The notes beneath the pieces are model-generated. The model saw only the letters and a list, made by a program, of their open reading frames with translations. It was not told where the DNA came from and ran no database searches. Positions 1-5,453 of a stretch of DNA of 5,453 nt are shown piece by piece (within the stretch, counting starts at the first letter, position 1; each line of letters starts with the position of its first letter). Position numbers and translations under genes: made by a program. The stretch lies in contig WQZJ01000081.1 in the NCBI GenBank assembly GCA_009780795.1, forward strand, positions 1 through 5,453, written 5' to 3'. Source of the DNA: Methanomassiliicoccaceae archaeon (GTDB lineage Archaea > Thermoplasmatota > Thermoplasmata > Methanomassiliicoccales > Methanomethylophilaceae).

Positions 1-25
1 TATCGTCCAGTGCATCCCATCTCAG

Positions 26-68
26 CCATTGTCCGGCTCCTGCTTTTTCCCAAAGCGTCGGACAATGG
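26..68. repeat. Inverted repeat, possible hairpin or operator
   Basis: CCATTGTCCG at 26-35 is perfectly complementary to CGGACAATGG at 59-68. The stem can extend inward by one G-T and one C-G pair. The loop of about 20 bases holds a T5 run. It could be a terminator structure of an upstream gene or a dyad binding site; nothing in the window decides between them. Confidence 0.5.
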
Positions 69-210
69 TCCTTTGAAAAATTAATCCCATCGGTAGATCG
101 GTCGGGAATTATGAAACACAGTTTGAATCGTTGTCAGCAGAATGTCCATCACGGTCATCCTTCAAGGTCGGGCAGGGCCTGATGGAACGCCTCTCCGTCC
201 ACCGAGTCCT

Positions 211-248
211 CTGATCGACGGCCGGTTATCAGGATATTAGAATTTTTT
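211..248 (+). terminator. Possible terminator of an upstream gene
   Basis: A short dyad, CTGAT (211-215) with ATCAG (228-232), encloses a GC-rich palindrome CGGCCG. It is followed 10 bases later by a run of six T (243-248). Archaeal termination mainly uses T-tracts, so the T-run is the stronger part of the evidence. The stem is short, and the upstream gene it would serve lies outside the window. Confidence 0.25.
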
Positions 249-348
249 CGGTCGTTCTTCCATGTTCCCGTCCGTTAACGGGCCCTGCCGTACGGCGACC
301 GGACGGAGGATACGTTAATCTTAAAGTTGTTAAAAGCGCTTTGGTACC

Positions 349-364
349 TAAATAAATAATAAAT
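349..364 (+). promoter_or_regulatory. TATA-like promoter of the carbonic anhydrase operon
   Basis: An uninterrupted A/T stretch (TAAATAAATAATAAAT) ends at the first possible start codon of the carbonic anhydrase gene. If it is the archaeal TATA box, transcription would start about 25 bases downstream, near 375-385. That is inside the first codons of the longest frame and just before the internal ATG at 392. A second candidate, TTAAAG or TTAAAAG at 321-336, would place the transcript start near 350-360 and permit use of the ATG at 365. Confidence 0.45.
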
Positions 365-937
365 ATGTCGACCGCGTCGACGGTGCCTACTATGACAAAC
401 AAAGAGAGGATATTGGAGCACAACAAGGCGTTCGTTGCATCGAAGGCCTACGAACAATACGTAGCGACCGTTCAGCCGCGCCGTAAACTCGCTATACTCT
501 CTTGCATGGATACGAGGCTGACGGAGCTACTGCCGGCCGCGCTCGGTATCAAGAACGGTGATGCCAAGATCGTCAAGAACGCAGGCGCCATAATCCTGGA
601 TCCCTTCGGAGTTACGATGCGCAGTCTGCTTATATCCGTATACATGCTCGGCGTCCGTGAGATATTCGTGATAGGTCACAAAGATTGCGGGGTCCGTCAC
701 CTCAACGCGGCGAAGATAAAGGAGAAGATGATCGCAATGGGCCTCCCTCAGGGTAAGATAGACCTAGTGGAGAGCTGTGGCATCAACCTCGAGGGATGTC
801 TGAAGGGTTTCGAGGAGACGGACGAGTCCGTTCGTGACACGGTCAGCATAATCAAGAAACATCCGTTGCTCCCGGAAGGTATCAACGTCCTGGGATTCGT
901 AATGGATCCCAACACCGGCGAGATAGAGGAAGTCTGA
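365..937 (+). CDS. Beta-class carbonic anhydrase (Cab-like)
   Basis: This is a cytoplasmic zinc enzyme that interconverts CO2 and bicarbonate. Visible active-site residues are Cys47 in the motif CMDTR, the Asp49/Arg51 dyad, and His105 and Cys108 in GHKDCG, which together make the Cys-His-Cys zinc site of beta-carbonic anhydrases. The motif GDAKIVKNAG (65-74) is also family-typical. At 190 residues it is close to the small archaeal Cab type (about 170 residues in Methanothermobacter, from memory) rather than the longer bacterial or plant forms. There is no signal peptide or membrane segment. The frame opens at Met1 (365), but Met10 (392) aligns better with the Cab N-terminus and has a weak ribosome site, so the first nine Ser/Thr-rich residues may not be translated. 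PEP carboxylase follows 65 bases downstream on the same strand. That suggests an operon in which this enzyme supplies bicarbonate. Family assignment is firm; the start is not. Confidence 0.95.
   Translation: MSTASTVPTMTNKERILEHNKAFVASKAYEQYVATVQPRRKLAILSCMDTRLTELLPAALGIKNGDAKIVKNAGAIILDPFGVTMRSLLISVYMLGVREIFVIGHKDCGVRHLNAAKIKEKMIAMGLPQGKIDLVESCGINLEGCLKGFEETDESVRDTVSIIKKHPLLPEGINVLGFVMDPNTGEIEEV
382..385 (+). promoter_or_regulatory. Candidate ribosome binding site for an internal start (Met10)
   Basis: GGTG lies six bases before the ATG at 392 and matches part of the archaeal Shine-Dalgarno consensus GGAGGTGA. The ATG at 365 has only A/T bases before it and no such site. The match is short, so it supports Met10 as the real start without proving it. 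Confidence 0.35.
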
Positions 938-990
938 AGGTTGGTGCCGCAAATTCAGAACACACTCTGTACAACGGGTCTGAGAATATA

Positions 991-997
991 GGAGGTG
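991..997 (+). promoter_or_regulatory. Strong ribosome binding site of PEP carboxylase
   Basis: GGAGGTG sits five bases before the ATG at 1003 and is a near-complete complement of the 16S rRNA 3' end. It fixes the start of the PEP carboxylase gene. It is far stronger than any site before the carbonic anhydrase gene, so the second gene can initiate independently on a shared transcript. Confidence 0.85.
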
Positions 998-1002
998 TCG
1001 TC

Positions 1003-3753
1003 ATGCTGTATCTACTTGGTGATTCGGAAAGCAGCGAGGTCGAGGAGAAGGCCGCAGCCGATGCGATGTACGAGGATTTCCACATGCTCAAGCAGATGCT
1101 GTGGGATACGATCCGTGATACAGAGGGGAAGCAGACATTCGATATGATCGAGAGGCTGCACATACATCTCAGACAGTTCTACCAGTACAGAGGTCATGAC
1201 GCAATGGAGGATATGCTGAAGAACCTCTCCGACGAGGATATGAGCATGGTCACACGTGCCGTCGTATATTCGTCACTTCTTGCTAATGTCGTCGAGGATC
1301 ATCATCACATCCACCGCTGGCGTGCGTACCAGAACTCGCACCGTAACGCAAGCGAGGGCAGTCTCGAGGCGAGCATCGCATTCGCCAGGACGAAAGGTTA
1401 CACCAACACGCAACTTAAGGATTTCTTCCGCACCGCTTACATATCCCCTGTGCTGACCGCGCACCCAACGGAAGTTCAGCGCCGTTCCGTACTTGATATA
1501 CTGGCTGCCATCACCGCTCTGCTGGGCAGGCGTGACGCACTCGCAACGAAGGAGGAGCATGATGATATCGAGACGGAGTTACGAATACAGATACTGACGC
1601 TGTGGCAGACATCCGTGCTTCGTAATTCCAAACCGTCGGTGCTCGACGAGGTGGACAGCGTATTATCATATTTCGATTCGACGTTCTTCGAGGCGGTGCC
1701 TAAACTGTACTCCGCAGTGGAGCATGCAATAGGCGTGGAGATGGGTAATACTCCGTCATTCCTGCAGATCGGAAGCTGGATAGGTGGCGACCGTGACGGT
1801 AACCCGTTCGTTGACGCGTCCGTTATGAACAAGGCGCTGCTTCGTTACACCGAACGTGCCTTCACATTCTATATGGCCGAGACCGGCCGTCTGCACCGTG
1901 AGCTCTCGCTTACCGGATCCATGTCAGAGATGATACCGGAGATGCAGGAACTGATGAAAAGGTCGCCTGTCGTACCTTTGGACGATCATGATGAGCCGTA
2001 CAAGCTCGCGATATCCGCCATAAGGGCACGGCTGGAGGCGACATATCACACACTCACAGGATGTGAGCCCGCATCACCGATCTATAACACGCCCGACGAC
2101 CTGGTCGCCGACCTTACGGTCATTGAAAGGTCATTACTGAATCAAGGATCCAAATTATTGGCGTACGGCAGACTGGGCAGATTGTTGCGTGCTGTGCGCG
2201 TGTTCGGCTGGACGCTGATGCCGATGGACATCCGTCAGAACTCCACGGTACAGGAGCGCGTGGTCGCAGAACTCCTGCAGTTCGGGAAGCCGGGCACGAA
2301 TTATATGGAATTGGATGAGGACAAGCGTGTCGAAACTTTGCTCAAGGACCTCGCCACCCCCCGTCCGCTGGCCTCCCGTCACTTCAGGTACGGCGAGGAG
2401 ACAACGAAGGAACTTGCAATATTCGATGCGGTCCGTGCTGCGCACCTGCGCTACGGCAAAGGGTGCATACAAACAGCGATCATATCAATGACACGCGGAA
2501 TGTCCGATGTCCTGGAGCTTGCAGTGCTGCTCAAGGAAACGGGAATATTACGTTTGGCGGAAGGTGCGCTGGACGTTAACATTGTACCTTTATTCGAGAC
2601 CATAGACGATCTGCGTGCCGCCCCGCGCATAATGGACGGTCTTCTCTCATTACCTTTCTACCGGGCATTGCTCGCCGACCGCGGAGATCTCCAGGAAGTG
2701 ATGATCGGTTATTCGGACAGTAACAAGGACGGCGGCTATCTGACCTCCCGCTGGGAACTTTATCGAGCGGAGACGAGGCTTGCCGAAGTATTCGAGGCAC
2801 ACGGAGTGAAGTTCAGGGTGTTCCACGGCCGCGGAGGCTCGATAGGTCGCGGAGGCGGCCCCAGCTACCGCGCCATACTGGCGCAGCCCAAGGGAACGGT
2901 GCAGGGGCAGATGCGTCTCACCGAACAAGGTGAGGTCATAGCGGCCAAATACGGTAACGCGGAGGCAGGCAGACGGAATCTTGAGGTCCTTGCCGCCGCA
3001 GCGCTCGCCGCCGCAGCGGAATCATCGACCGCGACCACTCCGGACAAACCTTTCCTGGATGCCTTCGATGAACTCTCCGACCTCGCGTTCGCCGCCTACC
3101 GTAATCTGGTGTATGAGACGGACGGATTCGATGATTATTTCTGGCAATCGACGGTGATATCCGAGATAGCCTCGCTGAACATAGGATCGCGACCCGCCTC
3201 ACGTACAAACAGCAGGAACATCAAGGACCTGCGTGCGATCCCGTGGGTGTTCTCCTGGTCGCAATGCCGTGTCATGCTCCCCGGATGGTACGGATTCGGT
3301 TCTGCGGTGGATTCGTTCCTGTCCGAGCACGGGCAGAAAGATGGCCTGGAACTACTGAGGTCCATGTTCAAGGGATGGCCGACATTCTCCACGCTTATTT
3401 CAAACATGGAGATGGTGCTGGCGAAGGTGGACATGAACATCGGCGAACAGTACGCCGCCCTTGTGGAGGACGAGTCGTTACGTGATTCGATATTCCCGCG
3501 CATCGTAGCGGAATATCAGCGTTCATGCGCGCATCTGCTATCCATAACAGAGCAGGATAAACTGCTTGAACGCAATCCAGCGCTGCGCCGTACGATCGAC
3601 AGCCGTCTCCCGCATCTCGATCCGCTGAATCACGTGCAGGCGGAGATGCTTCGCCGCTACCGCGCAAGCGGACCGGAATCCGACCAACGTATGCGCAGAA
3701 GGGTACACATGTCCATCAATGCGATCGCGCTGATGCTGCGCAACAGCGGTTGA
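1003..3753 (+). CDS. ppc: Phosphoenolpyruvate carboxylase, bacterial type
   Basis: It catalyses PEP + HCO3- to oxaloacetate + phosphate, the anaplerotic entry to the TCA cycle and to aspartate-derived amino acids. All signature motifs are present in order: TAHPTE with catalytic His154 (E. coli His138), GGDRDGNP (261-268), PLFETIDDL (529-537), GYSDSNKDGG (569-578), the FHGRGGSIGRGGG loop (607-619) with Arg616, QGQMRLTEQGE (634-644), and WVFSWSQCRVMLPGWYG (748-764). Glu532 and Asp572 match the metal ligands. Lys808 in MVLAK and Asn914 match E. coli Lys773 and Asn881 of the aspartate-inhibitor site, so feedback inhibition by aspartate is plausible. The C-terminus is RNSG instead of the usual RNTG. 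The 916-residue length fits the bacterial/plant family (E. coli 883) and not the roughly 500-residue archaeal PEPC. An alanine-rich stretch spans about 665-675. The ribosome site at 991 decides the start. It lies directly downstream of a carbonic anhydrase gene. Confidence 0.98.
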   Translation: MLYLLGDSESSEVEEKAAADAMYEDFHMLKQMLWDTIRDTEGKQTFDMIERLHIHLRQFYQYRGHDAMEDMLKNLSDEDMSMVTRAVVYSSLLANVVEDHHHIHRWRAYQNSHRNASEGSLEASIAFARTKGYTNTQLKDFFRTAYISPVLTAHPTEVQRRSVLDILAAITALLGRRDALATKEEHDDIETELRIQILTLWQTSVLRNSKPSVLDEVDSVLSYFDSTFFEAVPKLYSAVEHAIGVEMGNTPSFLQIGSWIGGDRDGNPFVDASVMNKALLRYTERAFTFYMAETGRLHRELSLTGSMSEMIPEMQELMKRSPVVPLDDHDEPYKLAISAIRARLEATYHTLTGCEPASPIYNTPDDLVADLTVIERSLLNQGSKLLAYGRLGRLLRAVRVFGWTLMPMDIRQNSTVQERVVAELLQFGKPGTNYMELDEDKRVETLLKDLATPRPLASRHFRYGEETTKELAIFDAVRAAHLRYGKGCIQTAIISMTRGMSDVLELAVLLKETGILRLAEGALDVNIVPLFETIDDLRAAPRIMDGLLSLPFYRALLADRGDLQEVMIGYSDSNKDGGYLTSRWELYRAETRLAEVFEAHGVKFRVFHGRGGSIGRGGGPSYRAILAQPKGTVQGQMRLTEQGEVIAAKYGNAEAGRRNLEVLAAAALAAAAESSTATTPDKPFLDAFDELSDLAFAAYRNLVYETDGFDDYFWQSTVISEIASLNIGSRPASRTNSRNIKDLRAIPWVFSWSQCRVMLPGWYGFGSAVDSFLSEHGQKDGLELLRSMFKGWPTFSTLISNMEMVLAKVDMNIGEQYAALVEDESLRDSIFPRIVAEYQRSCAHLLSITEQDKLLERNPALRRTIDSRLPHLDPLNHVQAEMLRRYRASGPESDQRMRRRVHMSINAIALMLRNSG

Positions 3754-3802
3754 ACTTATGCCAACTCAGAGTTGCGTCAGACGATCATAACGTTTTCCGT
3801 CA
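3754..3802 (+). terminator. Possible terminator after PEP carboxylase
   Basis: A small hairpin, CAACT (3762-3766) with AGTTG (3770-3774) and a CAG loop, lies eight bases after the stop codon. A short T4 run follows at 3793-3796. The stem is only five base pairs and the T-run is distant, so this is weak. The larger inverted repeat at 3803-3840 is an alternative end point for the operon transcript. Confidence 0.25.
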
Positions 3803-3840
3803 TCACAGTTATATGTATCCTTGAGGTCATATTACTGTGA
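3803..3840. repeat. Long imperfect inverted repeat
   Basis: TCACAGTTATATG (3803-3815) pairs with CATATTACTGTGA (3828-3840) at 12 of 13 positions, leaving a single T-T mismatch around a 12-base loop. The right arm ends inside the first two bases of the first 26-base direct repeat. It could be a hairpin that ends the carbonic anhydrase-PEP carboxylase transcript, or a dyad operator belonging to the ATPase promoter. There is no T-run directly after it on the plus strand, which favours the operator reading somewhat. Confidence 0.6.
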
Positions 3841-3864
3841 AAAGTGTACCGCTATAACGGAACA
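3839..3864. repeat. 26-base direct repeat, copy 1 (candidate operator)
   Basis: It is identical to copy 2 over 26 bases, and the match extends to 30 bases with one difference. It contains the near-palindrome TGTACCGCTATAACGGAACA at 3845-3864, whose half-sites agree at 8 of 10 positions around a CTATAA core. This is typical of a dimeric regulator site. Its start lies exactly 42 bases before that of copy 2, about four helical turns, so both sites face the same side of the DNA. Confidence 0.75.
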
Positions 3865-3880
3865 GAATGCATTAAAAAAC

Positions 3881-3906
3881 GAAAAGTGTACCGCTATAAC
3901 GGAACA
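3881..3906. repeat. 26-base direct repeat, copy 2 (candidate operator and TATA box)
   Basis: This is the second identical copy, ending 34 bases before the ATPase start codon. The near-palindrome occupies 3887-3906. Its CTATAA core (3894-3899) is itself a possible archaeal TATA box that would start transcription near 3920-3925, giving a short leader. A protein bound here would block that promoter, so autoregulation or repression of the ATPase gene is a natural inference. I found no third copy in the window by eye. Confidence 0.75.
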
Positions 3907-3916
3907 AAATAGATAG

Positions 3917-3925
3917 TATTATATT
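3917..3925 (+). promoter_or_regulatory. Alternative TATA-like box of the ATPase gene
   Basis: TATTATATT is centred about 20 bases before the ATG at 3941. Transcription from it would start at or very near the start codon and give an essentially leaderless mRNA. The absence of any Shine-Dalgarno sequence before 3941 fits that. The CTATAA core of the adjacent repeat competes as the true TATA element. Confidence 0.4.
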
Positions 3926-3940
3926 CGCAAACAGAAATAT

Positions 3941-5176
3941 ATGCATGTGAACGATCAGAAAATAAGACTGGTGCGCCGTGAGAGATATCTGAGCAGGATA
4001 CGGCCGCATATAGGCAAGCCGTACATCAAGATACTGACAGGGATCAGAAGAGGAGGGAAATCATGCATTCTCAGACTGCTCGCCGCCGAGATACAGTTAA
4101 AAGATCCGAATTCAAACATCGTGTTCATTGATTTTGAATCATATTCCAACGTGAAAATAGCACACGCGGATGACCTGTACCGTTATGTATCCGATTCCGT
4201 CAAAGAAGGTGTGAACAATGTCCTCATGATAGATGAGATACAGGAGGTGGACGGATGGGAAAAGGTCGTTGCATCATTCAACGGCGAGGGGATTTTCGAC
4301 ATATATGTCACCGGATCCAATTCAGGTCTGTTGTCATCTGAATATTCGTCCCATATCAGCGGAAGGTACGTGTCCTTCGACATTCTGACGTTGTCCTTCA
4401 CAGAATGTCTGGAGTTCAGGAGGGCGATCGGCGGTGACGCATCAGAGGATGTTGTTTTTGACACGATGTTACGTCATGGCGGATTTCCGGTCACGTGGAT
4501 ATCAGGTCATTCCGACAATGATTCTTATTCGGTGATACGTGACATATACGAAAGTATAGTTCTCAGGGACATCGTAAAAAAACACAAACTGAGGAACGAT
4601 ACGGTGTTGAAACGGATCGTCATGTTCCTCTGTGAGAACATAGCGTCACCGACATCTCTGAACAACATGTACACGGAGCTTGTCAAAGAGCATGGCAGGA
4701 TACGGAAGGAGACGGTGTACAAATTCTCCGAATACCTTGAGGAAGCGTTCGTGTTCCGTAAATCGGAAGAGGAAGGACTGAAGGGAAAAGAGATTCTTAC
4801 GCCGAAATATAAATTCTACCTTTCCGACATAGGCATAAAGAACGCGCTTCTAGGATACAGAAGCAATGACATTCAGGATCATTTGGAAAATATTGTTTTT
4901 CTGGAGATGAAGAGCAGAGGATATGACGTCACGATTGGTAATATCAACGGCAAGGAAGTGGATCTCGTATGCAGAAAGGACGGCTCCAGAATATATGTTC
5001 AGGTTGTCTACAGACTCTCTTCGGATAAGACCATAGAACGTGAGTTCGGCAATCTGAGACAAATAAACGACGGATATCCAAAATACGTGGTAACGATGGA
5101 CCCTGATTGGGTATCCGGGGATGTGGATGGTATAAGATACATGCATGTCAGGGAATTTTTGAAGATCGATCTTTGA
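3941..5176 (+). CDS. AAA-type ATPase with DUF4143-type C-terminal domain
   Basis: The cellular role is unknown. The N-terminal AAA domain shows Walker A GIRRGGKS (34-41), a beta-strand FIDFE (62-66), Walker B LMIDE (95-99), a sensor-1-like YVTGSNS (122-128), and SGRY with Arg142 as a possible arginine finger. The middle part (about 215-290), including SPTSLNNMYTEL, is consistent with a winged-helix DNA-binding segment. The C-terminal part has the family hallmarks KFYLSDIGIKNALLGYR (291-307) and ENIVFLEMKSRGYDV (316-330). It then shows a PD-(D/E)XK-like core: Glu322, EVDLV (339-343) and YVQVVY (352-357). The last strand has Gln354 and Val356 where an active nuclease would have Glu and Lys, so cleavage is doubtful. 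The 411-residue length is normal for the family. Met1 is the only plausible start: an in-frame TAG lies at 3914 and the next Met is residue 96. No ribosome site is visible. The gene stands alone behind a tandem repeat and is more AT-rich than PEP carboxylase, suggesting an accessory origin. Confidence 0.9.
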   Translation: MHVNDQKIRLVRRERYLSRIRPHIGKPYIKILTGIRRGGKSCILRLLAAEIQLKDPNSNIVFIDFESYSNVKIAHADDLYRYVSDSVKEGVNNVLMIDEIQEVDGWEKVVASFNGEGIFDIYVTGSNSGLLSSEYSSHISGRYVSFDILTLSFTECLEFRRAIGGDASEDVVFDTMLRHGGFPVTWISGHSDNDSYSVIRDIYESIVLRDIVKKHKLRNDTVLKRIVMFLCENIASPTSLNNMYTELVKEHGRIRKETVYKFSEYLEEAFVFRKSEEEGLKGKEILTPKYKFYLSDIGIKNALLGYRSNDIQDHLENIVFLEMKSRGYDVTIGNINGKEVDLVCRKDGSRIYVQVVYRLSSDKTIEREFGNLRQINDGYPKYVVTMDPDWVSGDVDGIRYMHVREFLKIDL

Positions 5177-5201
5177 CAGACATATCCATGAGTTGCCGTC
5201 A

Positions 5202-5253
5202 GCGTCCTTCGGACGCACTCCGTGCTTGCGGACGCGTTACGCGCCGGTCCGCA
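5202..5253. terminator. Overlapping hairpins between convergent genes
   Basis: GCGTCC (5202-5207) pairs with GGACGC (5211-5216) around a TTC loop. A second CGGACGC copy at 5229-5235 offers an alternative partner. TGCGGAC (5227-5233) also pairs with GTCCGCA (5247-5253), reaching into the end of the permease gene. No T-run follows on either strand, so this is not a classic intrinsic terminator. Its place at the meeting point of two convergent genes still suggests a bidirectional transcript end or an RNA-stabilising structure. Confidence 0.4.
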
Positions 5254-5453
5254 CGACACCGCGGTTCATCAGGAACTTGAACAGAAGGGCCACGACGAAT
5301 GCCGAGCCGATAATGAGCACAACGGTAGCACCCGGGGGCACGTCGAACGCTATGGCCACGAAGAGACCCAGTACTGCAAGTATGGAGGACAGCACGGAAG
5401 CGAAGATCATCGTATCTTTCAAATTCTTGATGAACAGGTTGCACATGGCCGCA
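5237..5453 (-). CDS. Metal-type ABC transporter permease, C-terminal part (ABC-3 family)
   Basis: The window holds only the last 72 or so codons; the frame stays open through the right edge, so the ATG at 5446 is internal. Two hydrophobic segments are visible, roughly FASVLSSILAVLGLFVAIAF and VVLIIGSAFVVALLFKFL. They are joined by DVPPGAT, the hallmark loop of the ZnuB/MntB/TroC permeases that import zinc, manganese or iron with a binding protein and an ATPase. The AAMCNLF start of the fragment matches the AAA-x-L segment that precedes the final helices in that family. The metal cannot be told from this piece. It ends with TAA at 5237-5239 and converges on the ATPase gene, leaving 60 bases between. 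The partner subunits would lie beyond the window. Confidence 0.85.
   Translation of the reverse strand, partial: AAMCNLFIKNLKDTMIFASVLSSILAVLGLFVAIAFDVPPGATVVLIIGSAFVVALLFKFLMNRGVVRTGA

Larger units (their letters stand above)
1..364. other. Intergenic region with no supportable gene
   Basis: I see no coding region here on either strand that I would defend. The reverse-strand frames that reach into it mostly mirror the carbonic anhydrase gene and match no family I recognise. What it holds is a 10-base perfect inverted repeat (26-68), a T-run after a weak hairpin (211-248), a GC-rich cluster of short palindromes (268-306), and an A/T-rich promoter block (about 320-364). It is probably the 3' flank of an unseen upstream gene plus the promoter region of the carbonic anhydrase gene. 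A small RNA cannot be excluded, but I recognise no RNA family signature. Confidence 0.6.

Noticed and set aside
142..240. Small plus-strand open frame of 32 codons starting at the ATG at 142
   Set aside because: There is no ribosome site, no promoter at the right distance and no recognisable protein; it overlaps the weak terminator-like hairpin.
2155..3667. Several long reverse-strand open frames inside the PEP carboxylase gene
   Set aside because: They are opposite-frame shadows of a GC-rich gene with full motif support and resemble no known family.
3839..3906. Two identical spaced repeats read as a tiny CRISPR array
   Set aside because: There are only two copies, the spacer is 16 bases, there are no cas genes, and the repeats lie within a promoter region. 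A tandem operator explains them better.
3803..3906. Repeats read as the end of an insertion sequence
   Set aside because: There is no transposase in the window, no matching inverted copy after the ATPase gene, and no visible target-site duplication.
365..5239. Absence of TAG as a stop (three TGA, one TAA), as expected in pyrrolysine-using methanogens
   Set aside because: Four genes are too few to mean anything, and no in-frame TAG extension or pyl gene is seen.
5237..5446. The ATG at 5446 taken as the start of a small 69-residue membrane protein
   Set aside because: The frame continues open upstream to the window edge, and the fragment matches the C-terminal end of ABC-3 permeases including the AAA-like residues before it.

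Overview
The window reads as an archaeal chromosome segment. A/T-rich TATA-like boxes lie just upstream of two genes, and one gene appears to have little or no leader. The Shine-Dalgarno sequence before the largest gene is strong (GGAGGTG), isoleucine is often ATA, and the carbonic anhydrase resembles the small archaeal Cab type. A methanogen-like or Thermoplasmata-type euryarchaeon would fit, but this is inference: there is no rRNA or lineage marker here, and the PEP carboxylase is of the long, bacterial type.

Layout: bases 1-364 contain no gene I can support, only inverted repeats, a T-run and the promoter of the next gene. A beta-class carbonic anhydrase (365-937, +) is followed after 65 bases by a full-length phosphoenolpyruvate carboxylase (1003-3753, +). 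The two probably form a bicarbonate-supply and bicarbonate-fixation operon: the anhydrase converts CO2 to HCO3-, and PEP carboxylase joins HCO3- to PEP to give oxaloacetate for the partial TCA cycle and the aspartate-family amino acids.

The 187-base gap 3754-3940 is the most unusual stretch. It holds a long imperfect inverted repeat (3803-3840). This abuts the first of two identical 26-base direct repeats (3839-3864 and 3881-3906), which start exactly 42 bases apart. Each repeat carries a 20-base near-palindrome centred on a TATA-like core. They sit directly before a lone AAA-type ATPase with a DUF4143-type C-terminus (3941-5176, +), and look like a tandem operator and promoter.

This ATPase gene converges with the 3' end of a metal-type ABC transporter permease (5237 to beyond the window edge, -). 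Overlapping GC-rich hairpins lie at and just beyond the junction. The ATPase gene is visibly more AT-rich than PEP carboxylase and looks like an accessory insertion between housekeeping genes.
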